The notes below the pieces were generated by a model. It was not told the origin of the DNA, searched no databases, and saw nothing but the letters and a program-made list of their open reading frames with translations. A DNA stretch of 6,804 bases, taken from positions 167,226 to 174,029 of the forward strand of contig NZ_MDFL01000126.1 of NCBI RefSeq assembly GCF_001854785.1. The letters run 5' to 3'. The translations under genes were made by a program, and so were the position numbers. Source of the stretch: Mesorhizobium sp. ORS 3428 (GTDB lineage: Bacteria; Pseudomonadota; Alphaproteobacteria; Rhizobiales; Rhizobiaceae). Shown here piece by piece: positions 1 through 5,447 of the stretch. The first letter of the stretch is position 1. Each line of letters begins with the position of its first letter.

Positions 1-2
1 GC

Positions 3-182
3 AGGCTGGTCCGCCCTGTCGCCCGCGCGCTGGAACTGCGCCAGCCATACTGCCTGACGATCCCCGAACGCAGCGCAAGGCGCGATGTCGTGGCCGCGTT
101 CCGCGAATGGCTGATCGATGAATGCCGGCGTGCGGTCAGGTCTCCGGCGCTGATTGCCCCCTCGCCGGGCGGCTCGCGATGA
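3..182 (+). CDS. LysR-type transcriptional regulator, C-terminal fragment (5' end outside window)
   Basis: Only the last 59 codons are present; the frame is open to the left edge and ends at TGA 180-182. The fragment contains Y-C-L-T-I-P-E-R followed by the helix F-R-E-W-L-I-D-E-C. This matches the end of the effector-binding domain and the final helix of LysR regulators, especially the GcvA-like group, where a beta strand precedes an 'F..WL..E' helix. The DNA-binding helix-turn-helix would lie outside the window and cannot be checked. The last 16 or so residues (R-S-P-A-L-I-A-P and so on) are a low-complexity tail. It converges tail to tail with the DUF3303 gene, with 9 bp between the stop codons, so it is not in that gene's operon. 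The family call rests on a short stretch; the regulated target is unknown. Confidence 0.65.
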   Translation, partial: RLVRPVARALELRQPYCLTIPERSARRDVVAAFREWLIDECRRAVRSPALIAPSPGGSR

Positions 183-191
183 CGGGCGCTG

Positions 192-464
192 TCAGAGGTG
201 CCCCGCCAGCGCCGCGACCATGTCCTTGCTGGTGGCAACGGGAACGATCTCGAACTCCACCAGATCAGCCCATTCGATAACCCAGCGCTGCAGCAGCGTG
301 ACGTCGTCGGCCTCGACAAGGAGGAAGCAGCGGCTCATATCCCCGGCGATCCAGCTGTGGTGCACGATGAGCTGGTCGGGCTTCAGCCGGCCCCGATCGC
401 GGAAGCGGCGGTAGATCTCCTTGCGGTCGCAGCCGCGAAAATCCTCGATCACAAAAAACAGCAT
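192..464 (-). CDS. DUF3303 family small protein
   Basis: A 90-residue protein of unknown function. It begins M-L-F-F-V-I-E-D-F, has R-G-R-L-K-P-D-Q near residues 25-31, then R-C-F-L-L-V-E-A-D-D (45-54) and L-L-Q-R-W-V-I-E-W (58-66), and ends the fold with D-L-V-E-F-E-I-V-P-V (67-76). This order matches the DUF3303 family, small proteins predicted to be a ferredoxin-like or dimeric alpha/beta-barrel type fold (fold is inference). There is no signal peptide or membrane segment, so it is probably cytoplasmic. The ATG at 464 is chosen because the conserved family start coincides with it and the codons upstream (up to 527) overlap the end of the ATP-grasp gene; AAGG and a G6 run lie just before the start. 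It sits 35 bp downstream of the ATP-grasp gene on the same strand, with no convincing terminator between, so it is probably the last gene of that operon. Confidence 0.8.
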   Translation of the reverse strand: MLFFVIEDFRGCDRKEIYRRFRDRGRLKPDQLIVHHSWIAGDMSRCFLLVEADDVTLLQRWVIEWADLVEFEIVPVATSKDMVAALAGHL

Positions 465-499
465 CCTTGCCCCCCAATTCCTTTCGCAAATGCGAGCAG

Positions 500-1954
500 C
501 TAGCGTTCCAGGCGCTCCAGGAACCACTGCGTCAGCCGCACCCAGACCTCATCCTTCTCGCCGGAATCCTCCCAGCCATGGTCGAGATTGGGATTGTCGT
601 TGACCTCGATGACGAAGACGCCGTCCTTCGTCTCCTTGAGGTCGACGCCGTAGAGCCCGTCGCCGATGCACTTTGCCGCCCTTACCGCCGTCTCCACGAC
701 ATGCGGCGGCGTCTGCTTCAGCGTGAAGGTCTTGATGCCGCCCTGGTCCGGCTTGCCGTTGGCCTTGTGGTTGACGATCTGCCAGTGCTTCTTGGCCATC
801 AGATAGTGGACGGCAAACAGCGGCTGGCCGCCGAGCACGCCGACGCGCCAGTCATATTCGGTCGGGATGAATTTCTGCGCGATGAGGAGGTCGGAATCCT
901 CCAGCCATTCTGTCGCGAGCCTGGTCAGCTCGGCAAGGTTCTCGCATTTCTTGACGCCGCGCGAGAACGACGAATCCGGGATCTTCAGCACCAGCGGGAA
1001 GCCCAGCGTCTGCGCCGCCAGTTCCAAGTCTGAAGGGCCGGCAATCATCACCGTCGGCGGCACCGGCACCTTGTTGTAGGTCATCAGCTCGTTGAGATAG
1101 ACCTTGTTGGTGCAGCGGATCATCGACAGCGGATCGTCGATCACCGGCATGCCTTCCTGCTGGGCGCGGCGCGCGAAGCGGTAGGTGTGGTTTGAGATCG
1201 AGGTGGTCTCGCGGATGAACAGCGCGTCGTAGTTGGCGAGCTTGGCCAGATCCTTCCTGGTGATGGGCTCGACCTCGACGCCCATCTTCTCGGCGATTCT
1301 TGCCCAATAGCGCAGCGAGGAAATCTCCGATGGCGGCAATTCCTCATGCGGGTCGACGAGCGTCGCGAAAGTGTAGCGCGCGGGCGTCCGGCCCTTGGTG
1401 TCGCGCCATTCGCGGTTGGTGTAGGTCTGCAGGCATTGCAGGAAGAGTTTTTCTTCTTCCTCGGTCATGCGGGCGAGCGGCAGGAAGCCGATCTTGCGGA
1501 TGGAGGCCCACTCGGCGGCGTCCTTGATGTGGACCTCCAGCGCCGGGGCGCGAAACCAGTCGAACAACAGCTTGGCAAACCGGTCCCAGACTTTCGACGG
1601 GCCGATGCCGAAAAAGACGGCGACCTTCGACGGGAAGCTTCCGCCGAGATCCTTGCGGCATTTGTTGAGTGCGAGCTCGAGCTCCGGCAGCGCGCTCTCG
1701 TAGAGCTTGCGCTCCGACAGGTCGATCATGGTCTCGACCGTCGGGATCACCTTGTGGCCGCGCGATCCGGCGAGCAGCGAGGCATAATAGCCGCGGCTCT
1801 GGTAGCCGTAATTGTTGGACAGGTTGATCACCTTCGGGCGCTGGCCGCGAAAGAGCGCCGGATGCGCGAGATAATCGCGGTTGGTGATGATCTTGTGCGG
1901 CGTCGCCACCTGGTCGAGGTCGCTCTGCCTGCCTGTGAGGATGACCCAGGTCAT
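500..1954 (-). CDS. RLAN-domain RimK-like ATP-grasp ligase
   Basis: A 484-residue predicted ATP-dependent carboxylate-amine (amide-forming) ligase, cytoplasmic. Residues 1 to about 160 match the RLAN (RimK-like ATP-grasp N-terminal) domain, with N-L-S-N-N-Y-G-Y-Q-S-R-G-Y-Y (44-57) as its clearest signature. The rest is a RimK-like ATP-grasp module: I-R-E-T-T-S-I (248-254), P-V-I-D-D-P-L-S-M-I-R-C-T-N-K (270-284), the ATP lysine in V-L-K-I-P (322-326), a small flexible loop S-S-F-S-R-G (328-333), E-Y-D-W-R (366-370), and the magnesium-binding end Y-G-V-D-L-K (435-440) with E-V-N-D-N-P-N (450-456). The key ligands (D438, E450, N452) are all present, so the enzyme looks active. The ATG at 1954 lies 4 bp after the stop of the GNAT-C39 gene, implying translational coupling. 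RLAN enzymes are characteristically neighboured by a GNAT-papain-like fusion, exactly as here. The substrate is unknown; glutamate or another amino acid added to a peptide or protein is a guess from RimK. Confidence 0.93.
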   Translation of the reverse strand: MTWVILTGRQSDLDQVATPHKIITNRDYLAHPALFRGQRPKVINLSNNYGYQSRGYYASLLAGSRGHKVIPTVETMIDLSERKLYESALPELELALNKCRKDLGGSFPSKVAVFFGIGPSKVWDRFAKLLFDWFRAPALEVHIKDAAEWASIRKIGFLPLARMTEEEEKLFLQCLQTYTNREWRDTKGRTPARYTFATLVDPHEELPPSEISSLRYWARIAEKMGVEVEPITRKDLAKLANYDALFIRETTSISNHTYRFARRAQQEGMPVIDDPLSMIRCTNKVYLNELMTYNKVPVPPTVMIAGPSDLELAAQTLGFPLVLKIPDSSFSRGVKKCENLAELTRLATEWLEDSDLLIAQKFIPTEYDWRVGVLGGQPLFAVHYLMAKKHWQIVNHKANGKPDQGGIKTFTLKQTPPHVVETAVRAAKCIGDGLYGVDLKETKDGVFVIEVNDNPNLDHGWEDSGEKDEVWVRLTQWFLERLER

Positions 1955-1958
1955 TGTT

Positions 1959-3056
1959 TCAGCGTTTTCCCAGAGTGATGGCGGCGCGCAGCCCGTCGCG
2001 GCCGAACTGAGCCATGTTCATGAAGATGCCGTAAGGCACGGGAATGTTGGCGGCATCGAGGATCGTCTCCTGGCTTTCATCCTCGACCCAGGGATCGTGG
2101 ATCAGGATGTGGTCGCCGTCGTCTCCGATGGCGAGCACCCAGTGTGGCACCTTCTTGCCGAACATCAGGAAGCCGCTGACCAGCACCAGCACCAGCTTGT
2201 CCTCGGCAAGGGCGGCGCGGATGTCGTCGATGCCGAACGGACGGTAATTCACCGGAATGCCGTAAAGCTCGGCGCGGTGGCGGAAGTCGACCTGGGCGAG
2301 CTCCATCACCCGACGCTTCTCCGCGCTCCTCACCGACTGCAGGAACAGCGCTCCGTGAAAGGACACGAAGATCTCCGCGGCAAGCCCGCTTTCATAGCCT
2401 GCAACTGCCAGCCCGAATGGCTCGCAGCCGCCCGGCCCCGACATCATGAACACCGTCGTCGCCTCGCGCCACAGGCGGATTTCCATGACCGGGTCGGGCA
2501 CGAAGCCGCGGTCGAAATTGGCCATCGCCATCATCAGGCAGCACGGGCCGCAGGTGAACTCGCAGGTCTGCTGGTAGAACGGCACCTTGGTGGTGATCGG
2601 CATATCGCCGCGCAGCGTCTTTTCGTAGCGCAGCGCCGTGGCGCCGTCCTCGTAATAGTCGGGCTCGCGGCCGATCCTGCGATAACCGGCCTGCTCGTAG
2701 ATGCGGATGGCGCGGTGATTGTCCTCGCGGACCTCCAGCCTCAGCATCATGCGGTCGTGCTCATACGCCGCCTCCTCGGCGGCGGCCAGGAGCTGGCGTC
2801 CAATGCCGAGGCGGCCGAAGAACGGGCCGACAGCGATGGAGTAGAGCCGGGCCACGCCGCTGCCCTTGCGAAACAGCACCACGGCGTAACCGGCGACATG
2901 ACGGTCATTCTCGGCCACCAGCATCTCGGCGGTCTCGCGCTCGATGAATTGACGGAAGGAGCGGCGGGAAAGCCGGTCACCCGAGAAGACAGCCTTCTCT
3001 ATGGCGGCGAGGTCATCGACGTCAGACGCGCGGGCCTTGCGGAGTTCGGCAGGCAT
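1959..3056 (-). CDS. GNAT acetyltransferase fused to C39-like (papain-fold) peptidase
   Basis: A 365-residue two-domain protein. Residues 1 to about 150 are a GNAT domain: it opens with L-R-K-A-R-A-S-D-V-D-D-L, has the core strand Y-S-I-A-V-G-P (72-78), the acyl-CoA pyrophosphate loop G-R-L-G-I-G-R (81-87), and N-H-R-A-I-R-I-Y-E-Q-A-G-Y (113-125). Residues about 152-350 are a C39-type cysteine peptidase: oxyanion Q163 and nucleophile C169 in Q-Q-T-C-E-F-T-C-G-P, H305 in V-P-H-W-V-L-A-I, and D321 in I-H-D-P-W. All catalytic positions are intact. There is no ABC-transporter part and no signal peptide, unlike bacteriocin exporters, so it is probably cytoplasmic. The ATG at 3056 fits the GNAT start; upstream the frame soon meets a stop without another ATG. 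It is the first gene of the block and lies 4 bp before the ATP-grasp gene. Roles in acylating, trimming or transferring a peptide made by the ligase are inference. Confidence 0.93.
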   Translation of the reverse strand: MPAELRKARASDVDDLAAIEKAVFSGDRLSRRSFRQFIERETAEMLVAENDRHVAGYAVVLFRKGSGVARLYSIAVGPFFGRLGIGRQLLAAAEEAAYEHDRMMLRLEVREDNHRAIRIYEQAGYRRIGREPDYYEDGATALRYEKTLRGDMPITTKVPFYQQTCEFTCGPCCLMMAMANFDRGFVPDPVMEIRLWREATTVFMMSGPGGCEPFGLAVAGYESGLAAEIFVSFHGALFLQSVRSAEKRRVMELAQVDFRHRAELYGIPVNYRPFGIDDIRAALAEDKLVLVLVSGFLMFGKKVPHWVLAIGDDGDHILIHDPWVEDESQETILDAANIPVPYGIFMNMAQFGRDGLRAAITLGKR

Positions 3057-3260
3057 GCGGGCTTGGGAGACCCTCGGATTGGGTTTAAGGAATGGCCCCG
3101 GTCAAAAAGCAACACCGGCCGAAGCGCCAGCATATATTACGCGCAATCGCTCCTTGATTTGGGCCGAATTGTGACACTTTCCAGGGCGACAAGGAAGCGC
3201 GAAGTATTTGAACAAGATCACTGTTTGCAAGGCCGCGGGCCGCGGAAAATGCAGCCGGCG
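3057..3260. other. Intergenic region between the anti-sigma gene and the GNAT-C39 gene
   Basis: 204 bp without a credible gene. It is less GC-rich in the middle (3131-3230) than its surroundings and must hold the leader of the GNAT-C39 operon and the end of the anti-sigma transcript. No clear rho-independent terminator is visible: CCGCGG-type palindromes at 3231-3246 lack a T tract. An imperfect inverted repeat, CCGGT/ACCGG around 3098-3118 with an A/T-rich loop, is weak. The ribosome-binding site of the GNAT-C39 gene is poor (GAGGG lies about 14 nt upstream of ATG). Confidence 0.6.
3203..3230 (-). promoter_or_regulatory. Possible housekeeping-type promoter of the GNAT-C39 operon
   Basis: On the minus strand, TTGCAA (3230-3225) is followed after 16 nt by AATACT (3208-3203), each matching 4 of 6 positions of the sigma-70-type -35 and -10 consensus. 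The start of transcription would fall near 3196, giving an untranslated leader of about 140 nt. The match is weak and TTGCAA is itself a palindrome, so this is only the best of several poor candidates in the gap. Confidence 0.22.
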
Positions 3261-4055
3261 TCAACTCGAAATTCCGGCCAGAAGCTGGCCGTAGGCGCTT
3301 TTGGCGACCTCCGACAGGCGCTCGCGCGGCAGCGAGCCGACGACGGCACAGCCATAGCCTTTATCCAGCCAGTAAACCGCCTCGGGTCCGTTCTCCTCGG
3401 CCGCATAGGTGCCCTTGGCGGTCGCGGCCGATTCCGCGGTGACGAAGAGCGAGATGCGCTCGCCCTTGGCATCCTCGTAGAGCAGCATCGCGGCCTTGCC
3501 GTGCTCCCCCGAAGGCAGCAGCCGGCCGCCGACGAGCTCGAAGCCCTCGGCCACGAGATTGGGCGGCACCAGCTTCAGCCCCACCCGGTTGGACAGCCAG
3601 CTCTGCAGATGATCCTTGTCGCTCGCCGGCACCTCGACCGCGTGACGCTTCTCGCCGGCGTAGATGACATGGGCGGCGATCGCCTGCTCGGCGAGCTGCT
3701 CGTCGCTGTCATCGCTTCGGCCGATGCCGCCGATGCCGGCGACATAGCCGCCGAGCCCGCCGACCATCAGCACGGCGGCGGCCGCCGCCGAAAGCCACCA
3801 GCGCGAGCGCCAGGCCGGCGCCTTCGCCGGCGCTTCGCCAAGCACCGCCTGCCTCAGCCGCGCCGGCACCGGCTCGTCCATGACGCCGGCCAAGGCTGCG
3901 CGGAGCGCCGCGCGGTCCGCGATATAGCGGGCGCTCTTCGCCCGCATCTCGGGATTGGCCTCCAGCCAGGCCTCATAGGCCATGCGGTCCTCGCCCGGCA
4001 GCTCGCCGTCGAGGGCCATATGGATATCGCGTTCAGTGAAATCGCGCCGGGTCAT
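3261..4055 (-). CDS. Membrane-anchored anti-sigma factor (zinc-motif-less)
   Basis: A 264-residue single-pass membrane protein predicted to hold the ECF sigma factor encoded just upstream in the operon. The cytoplasmic N-terminal part (1-80) contains D-I-H-M-A-L-D-G-E-L-P (10-20) and E-A-W-L-E-A-N-P (28-35), which are typical of the anti-sigma domain related to zf-HC2 proteins. The H-x3-C-x2-C zinc ligands are absent: the region has no cysteine at all. One hydrophobic segment, about residues 86-110 (rich in A, V, L and G), follows W-R-S-R-W-W. The remaining 150 residues form a periplasmic sensor-like domain with a single cysteine (C236 in G-Y-G-C-A-V-V-G). The ATG at 4055 overlaps the sigma stop as ATGA, which implies translational coupling and balanced production. 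The inducing signal is unknown. The length and layout match the COG5662-type transmembrane regulators of proteobacteria. Confidence 0.88.
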   Translation of the reverse strand: MTRRDFTERDIHMALDGELPGEDRMAYEAWLEANPEMRAKSARYIADRAALRAALAGVMDEPVPARLRQAVLGEAPAKAPAWRSRWWLSAAAAAVLMVGGLGGYVAGIGGIGRSDDSDEQLAEQAIAAHVIYAGEKRHAVEVPASDKDHLQSWLSNRVGLKLVPPNLVAEGFELVGGRLLPSGEHGKAAMLLYEDAKGERISLFVTAESAATAKGTYAAEENGPEAVYWLDKGYGCAVVGSLPRERLSEVAKSAYGQLLAGISS

Positions 4056-4570
4056 CGCTCGACAATCCTTATCGAGCGGCGGCGCGAGGAGTCGTCCAGC
4101 AGGCCGCGCAGTTCCTCGCGGCCGCGCGCGATGCGCGACATCAGCGTGCCGGCCGGCACGCCCAGGATGTTGGCGGCCTCGGCGTAGGAAAAGCCTTCGA
4201 TGGCGACCATGACCAATGCCGCGCGGCGATCGGGGCTGATCGCCTGCAGGGCATCCATGATCTCGCGCGAGGCGATGGTTTCGACCTGATCGGCGGGCGC
4301 AGCCTGGGCTTCGCCGGCTTCGAGCGGCAGCATCGCCGACTCGCCACGCCGGTTAACCTTGCGCATCTGGTCGATAAACAGATGATGCATGATCGTAAAC
4401 AGCCACCTCCTGGGGCTTTCTCCAGTCTGCCAGTTGTCGAGTCGCACAAGCGCCCGCTCCAGGCAGTCCTGGACGAGATCGTCGGCGGAATCGCGGTCGC
4501 GCAGCAGCGAGCGCGCATAGCGGCGCAATCGCGGTATCTCGCTCAGGATCGCTGCCTTCTTTTCGTCCAT
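4052..4570 (-). CDS. ECF-type RNA polymerase sigma factor
   Basis: A 172-residue two-domain sigma factor. Region 2 covers about residues 8-75: L-R-R-Y-A-R-S-L-L-R-D (15-25), D-D-L-V-Q-D-C-L-E-R-A-L (30-41, core polymerase contact) and P-R-R-W-L-F-T-I-M-H-H-L-F-I-D (53-67, promoter melting and -10 recognition). Region 4 covers about 104-155: S-P-D-R-R-A-A-L-V, then the helix-turn-helix Y-A-E-A-A-N-I-L-G-V-P-A-G-T-L-M-S-R (129-146). The linker (76-100) is short, as in ECF factors, and there are no regions 1 or 3. I chose the ATG at 4570 because family homology begins just after it. The frame is open to a TTG at 4681, but that codon overlaps the candidate -10 element and the extra 37 residues look non-conserved. 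It is probably kept inactive by the downstream membrane anti-sigma factor. Confidence 0.93.
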   Translation of the reverse strand: MDEKKAAILSEIPRLRRYARSLLRDRDSADDLVQDCLERALVRLDNWQTGESPRRWLFTIMHHLFIDQMRKVNRRGESAMLPLEAGEAQAAPADQVETIASREIMDALQAISPDRRAALVMVAIEGFSYAEAANILGVPAGTLMSRIARGREELRGLLDDSSRRRSIRIVER

Positions 4571-4678
4571 GACCGCTTGTTTCGAGGCCGTTTTCCATCC
4601 GATTGAACGCGCCTTCGCGACGCGGCGCAAGCAGCCTGCGCGAAGCGGACCACCCGCTCCGGTACCCAAGCACCTTAA

Positions 4679-4706
4679 CAACGCCGGCGGCTGCCGGTTT
4701 ATTCCC
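4679..4706 (-). promoter_or_regulatory. Candidate ECF-type (autoregulatory) promoter of the sigma/anti-sigma operon
   Basis: On the minus strand GGGAAT (4706-4701) is followed by AAA and, 17 nt after GGAAT, by CGTTG (4683-4679). A GGAA-type -35 and a CGTT-type -10 with 16-18 nt spacing are the common layout of ECF-dependent promoters, including the alphaproteobacterial EcfG type. Transcription would start near 4672, about 100 nt before the chosen ATG. Self-activation is a usual property of ECF factors with a co-transcribed anti-sigma factor. The -35 also sits inside a small inverted repeat (GCCGG/CCGGC, 4693-4709). Not verified experimentally. Confidence 0.5.
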
Positions 4707-4731
4707 GGCTATCCGCTTGTCGACGCTATAT

Positions 4732-5148
4732 TTATGCTAGGTCCGTCTGCAGAAAATCACCGCCCTTGTAGAGCAGCGGAACGTTGAGCGCCTTGGCGCA
4801 AGCGTAGGCGAAGCAGTCTCCTAGATTGAGATCGGCCGGATGACCGACCACCTTGCCATAGCGGATGCTGGCGTCGATGGCTCGCGAGCCGACATCTTCG
4901 TCGATCACGACATTGTGGGCGTTGATCTCGACAATGAATGTATCGACCAGATCGCGAGCTGCGGAGAGCATTGCGGAGGTCGGCTTTTTGGCACCCCATC
5001 GGTTACTCGGCCAAGGGCAAGCGTGGCTTCAAGCCGGACAAGCGCGGAAACGAGCAGCGGCCATCGCGCCGGGAATCCGCTTGAGCATTTCTTCCCAACC
5101 CGGCTCCTTGGCGAGAATTGCGACGATGACCGACGCATCGATGAACAT
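4732..5148 (-). pseudogene. vapC: VapC-like PIN-domain toxin gene, two compensating frameshifts
   Basis: Remnant of a PIN-domain ribonuclease toxin of about 138 residues. The start is intact: M-F-I-D-A-S-V-I-V-A-I-L-A carries the first PIN aspartate (D4). The frame then runs into TGA at 5031-5029 after 39 codons. Conserved sequence continues in another frame as V-S-A-L-V-R-L-E-A-T-L-A-L-G-R-V-T-D-G (second acidic residue in R-L-E), and from about 4990 returns to the original frame as K-K-P-T-S-A-M-L-S-A-A-R-D-L-V-D-T-F, D-E-D-V-G-S and N-L-G-D-C-F-A-Y-A-C-A-K-A, ending L-Q-T-D-L-A. The changes are best explained by one extra base near 5051-5070 and one missing G in the GGGG run at 4994-4997. 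The ATG overlaps the vapB stop by one base (TGATG). The toxin is predicted inactive unless these are sequencing errors. Confidence 0.85.
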
Positions 5149-5390
5149 CAGTCCTCCCACATCTGGTCCATGAACGCCTTCATGTCGAAGTTGGGATCGG
5201 ACGGTCCCAGTGCAGCAGATTGTGCCTGAAGAAGGGCAATCCTCCCGCGCGGCGGTTTGCGGGCGCGATTGCGCTCGAGCTCGTGCAAAAGCGCGATCCG
5301 AACCGCTTCGGTCTTGCTCGGAGCGTTTGTCTCGCGCTGCAATTTCGTGGCCAGCGCATCCACCTCGTCGTCGCGGATATAGAGCGGCAT
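5148..5390 (-). CDS. vapB: VapB-type antitoxin (PSK transcription factor family)
   Basis: An 80-residue antitoxin. The N-terminal part (M-P-L-Y-I-R-D-D-E-V-D-A-L-A, then L-Q-R-E-T-N-A-P-S-K-T-E-A-V-R-I-A-L-L-H) has the short strand plus two helices of the PSK/Rv0623-like DNA-binding fold that dimerises and binds its own promoter. The C-terminal part (52-80), ending D-P-N-F-D-M-K-A-F-M-D-Q-M-W-E-D, is the acidic and aromatic tail that typically wraps around the PIN toxin and blocks its active site. The gene is intact and has a good ribosome-binding site. Its stop overlaps the vapC ATG by one base, the normal arrangement for a TA operon. Since vapC looks broken, this may be an orphan antitoxin that still represses its promoter. 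Confidence 0.88.
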   Translation of the reverse strand: MPLYIRDDEVDALATKLQRETNAPSKTEAVRIALLHELERNRARKPPRGRIALLQAQSAALGPSDPNFDMKAFMDQMWED

Positions 5391-5398
5391 CTGAATAT

Positions 5399-5403
5399 CT
5401 CCT
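5399..5403 (-). promoter_or_regulatory. Ribosome-binding site of vapB
   Basis: AGGAG on the minus strand, 8 nt before the ATG at 5390. It is the strongest Shine-Dalgarno match among the genes here and fixes the vapB start. Confidence 0.75.
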
Positions 5404-5404
5404 G

Positions 5405-5437
5405 TCGAATATTCATATATTCGATTTTGAATATTCA
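5405..5437 (-). promoter_or_regulatory. Palindromic operator and promoter region of vapBC
   Basis: A strikingly AT-rich patch in a GC-rich window. It holds a perfect 8-bp inverted repeat with a 4-nt spacer (TCGAATAT/ATATTCGA, 5405-5424) and a perfect 10-bp palindrome TGAATATTCA (5428-5437). The octamer GAATATTC occurs twice, at 5407-5414 and 5429-5436, 22 bp apart (about two helical turns), with a degraded copy GAATATCT at 5393-5400. Such repeats directly upstream of a vapB gene fit operator sites for cooperative binding of VapB or VapBC. The promoter should lie in the same patch, but I cannot assign the -10 and -35 boxes with confidence. Confidence 0.6.
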
Positions 5438-5447
5438 GGCGCTAGCT

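Noticed and set aside
3..464. LysR gene as the regulator of the ATP-grasp operon
   Set aside because: It is convergent with the end of the operon rather than divergent from its promoter, so position gives no support for control of these genes.
467..1978. Plus-strand frames opposite the ATP-grasp gene (467-1033 and 1346-1978)
   Set aside because: Both are mirror frames of a strongly supported minus-strand enzyme and show no domain or start signal of their own.
3094..3120. Imperfect inverted repeat considered as a terminator for the anti-sigma gene or an attenuator of the GNAT-C39 operon
   Set aside because: The stem is only five clean base pairs around an 11-nt loop, and no T tract follows it on the minus strand.
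1881..4187. Very long plus-strand open frame (768 codons) antisense to the GNAT-C39 and anti-sigma genes
   Set aside because: It runs across two well-supported minus-strand genes and the gap between them, and its translation is a low-complexity mix rich in H, R, A, L and Q with no recognisable domain. Long antisense frames are expected in GC-rich DNA.
4571..4681. N-terminal extension of the sigma factor from a TTG codon at 4681
   Set aside because: The extra 37 residues do not resemble ECF proteins, and the TTG overlaps the candidate -10 element, so the ATG at 4570 is preferred.
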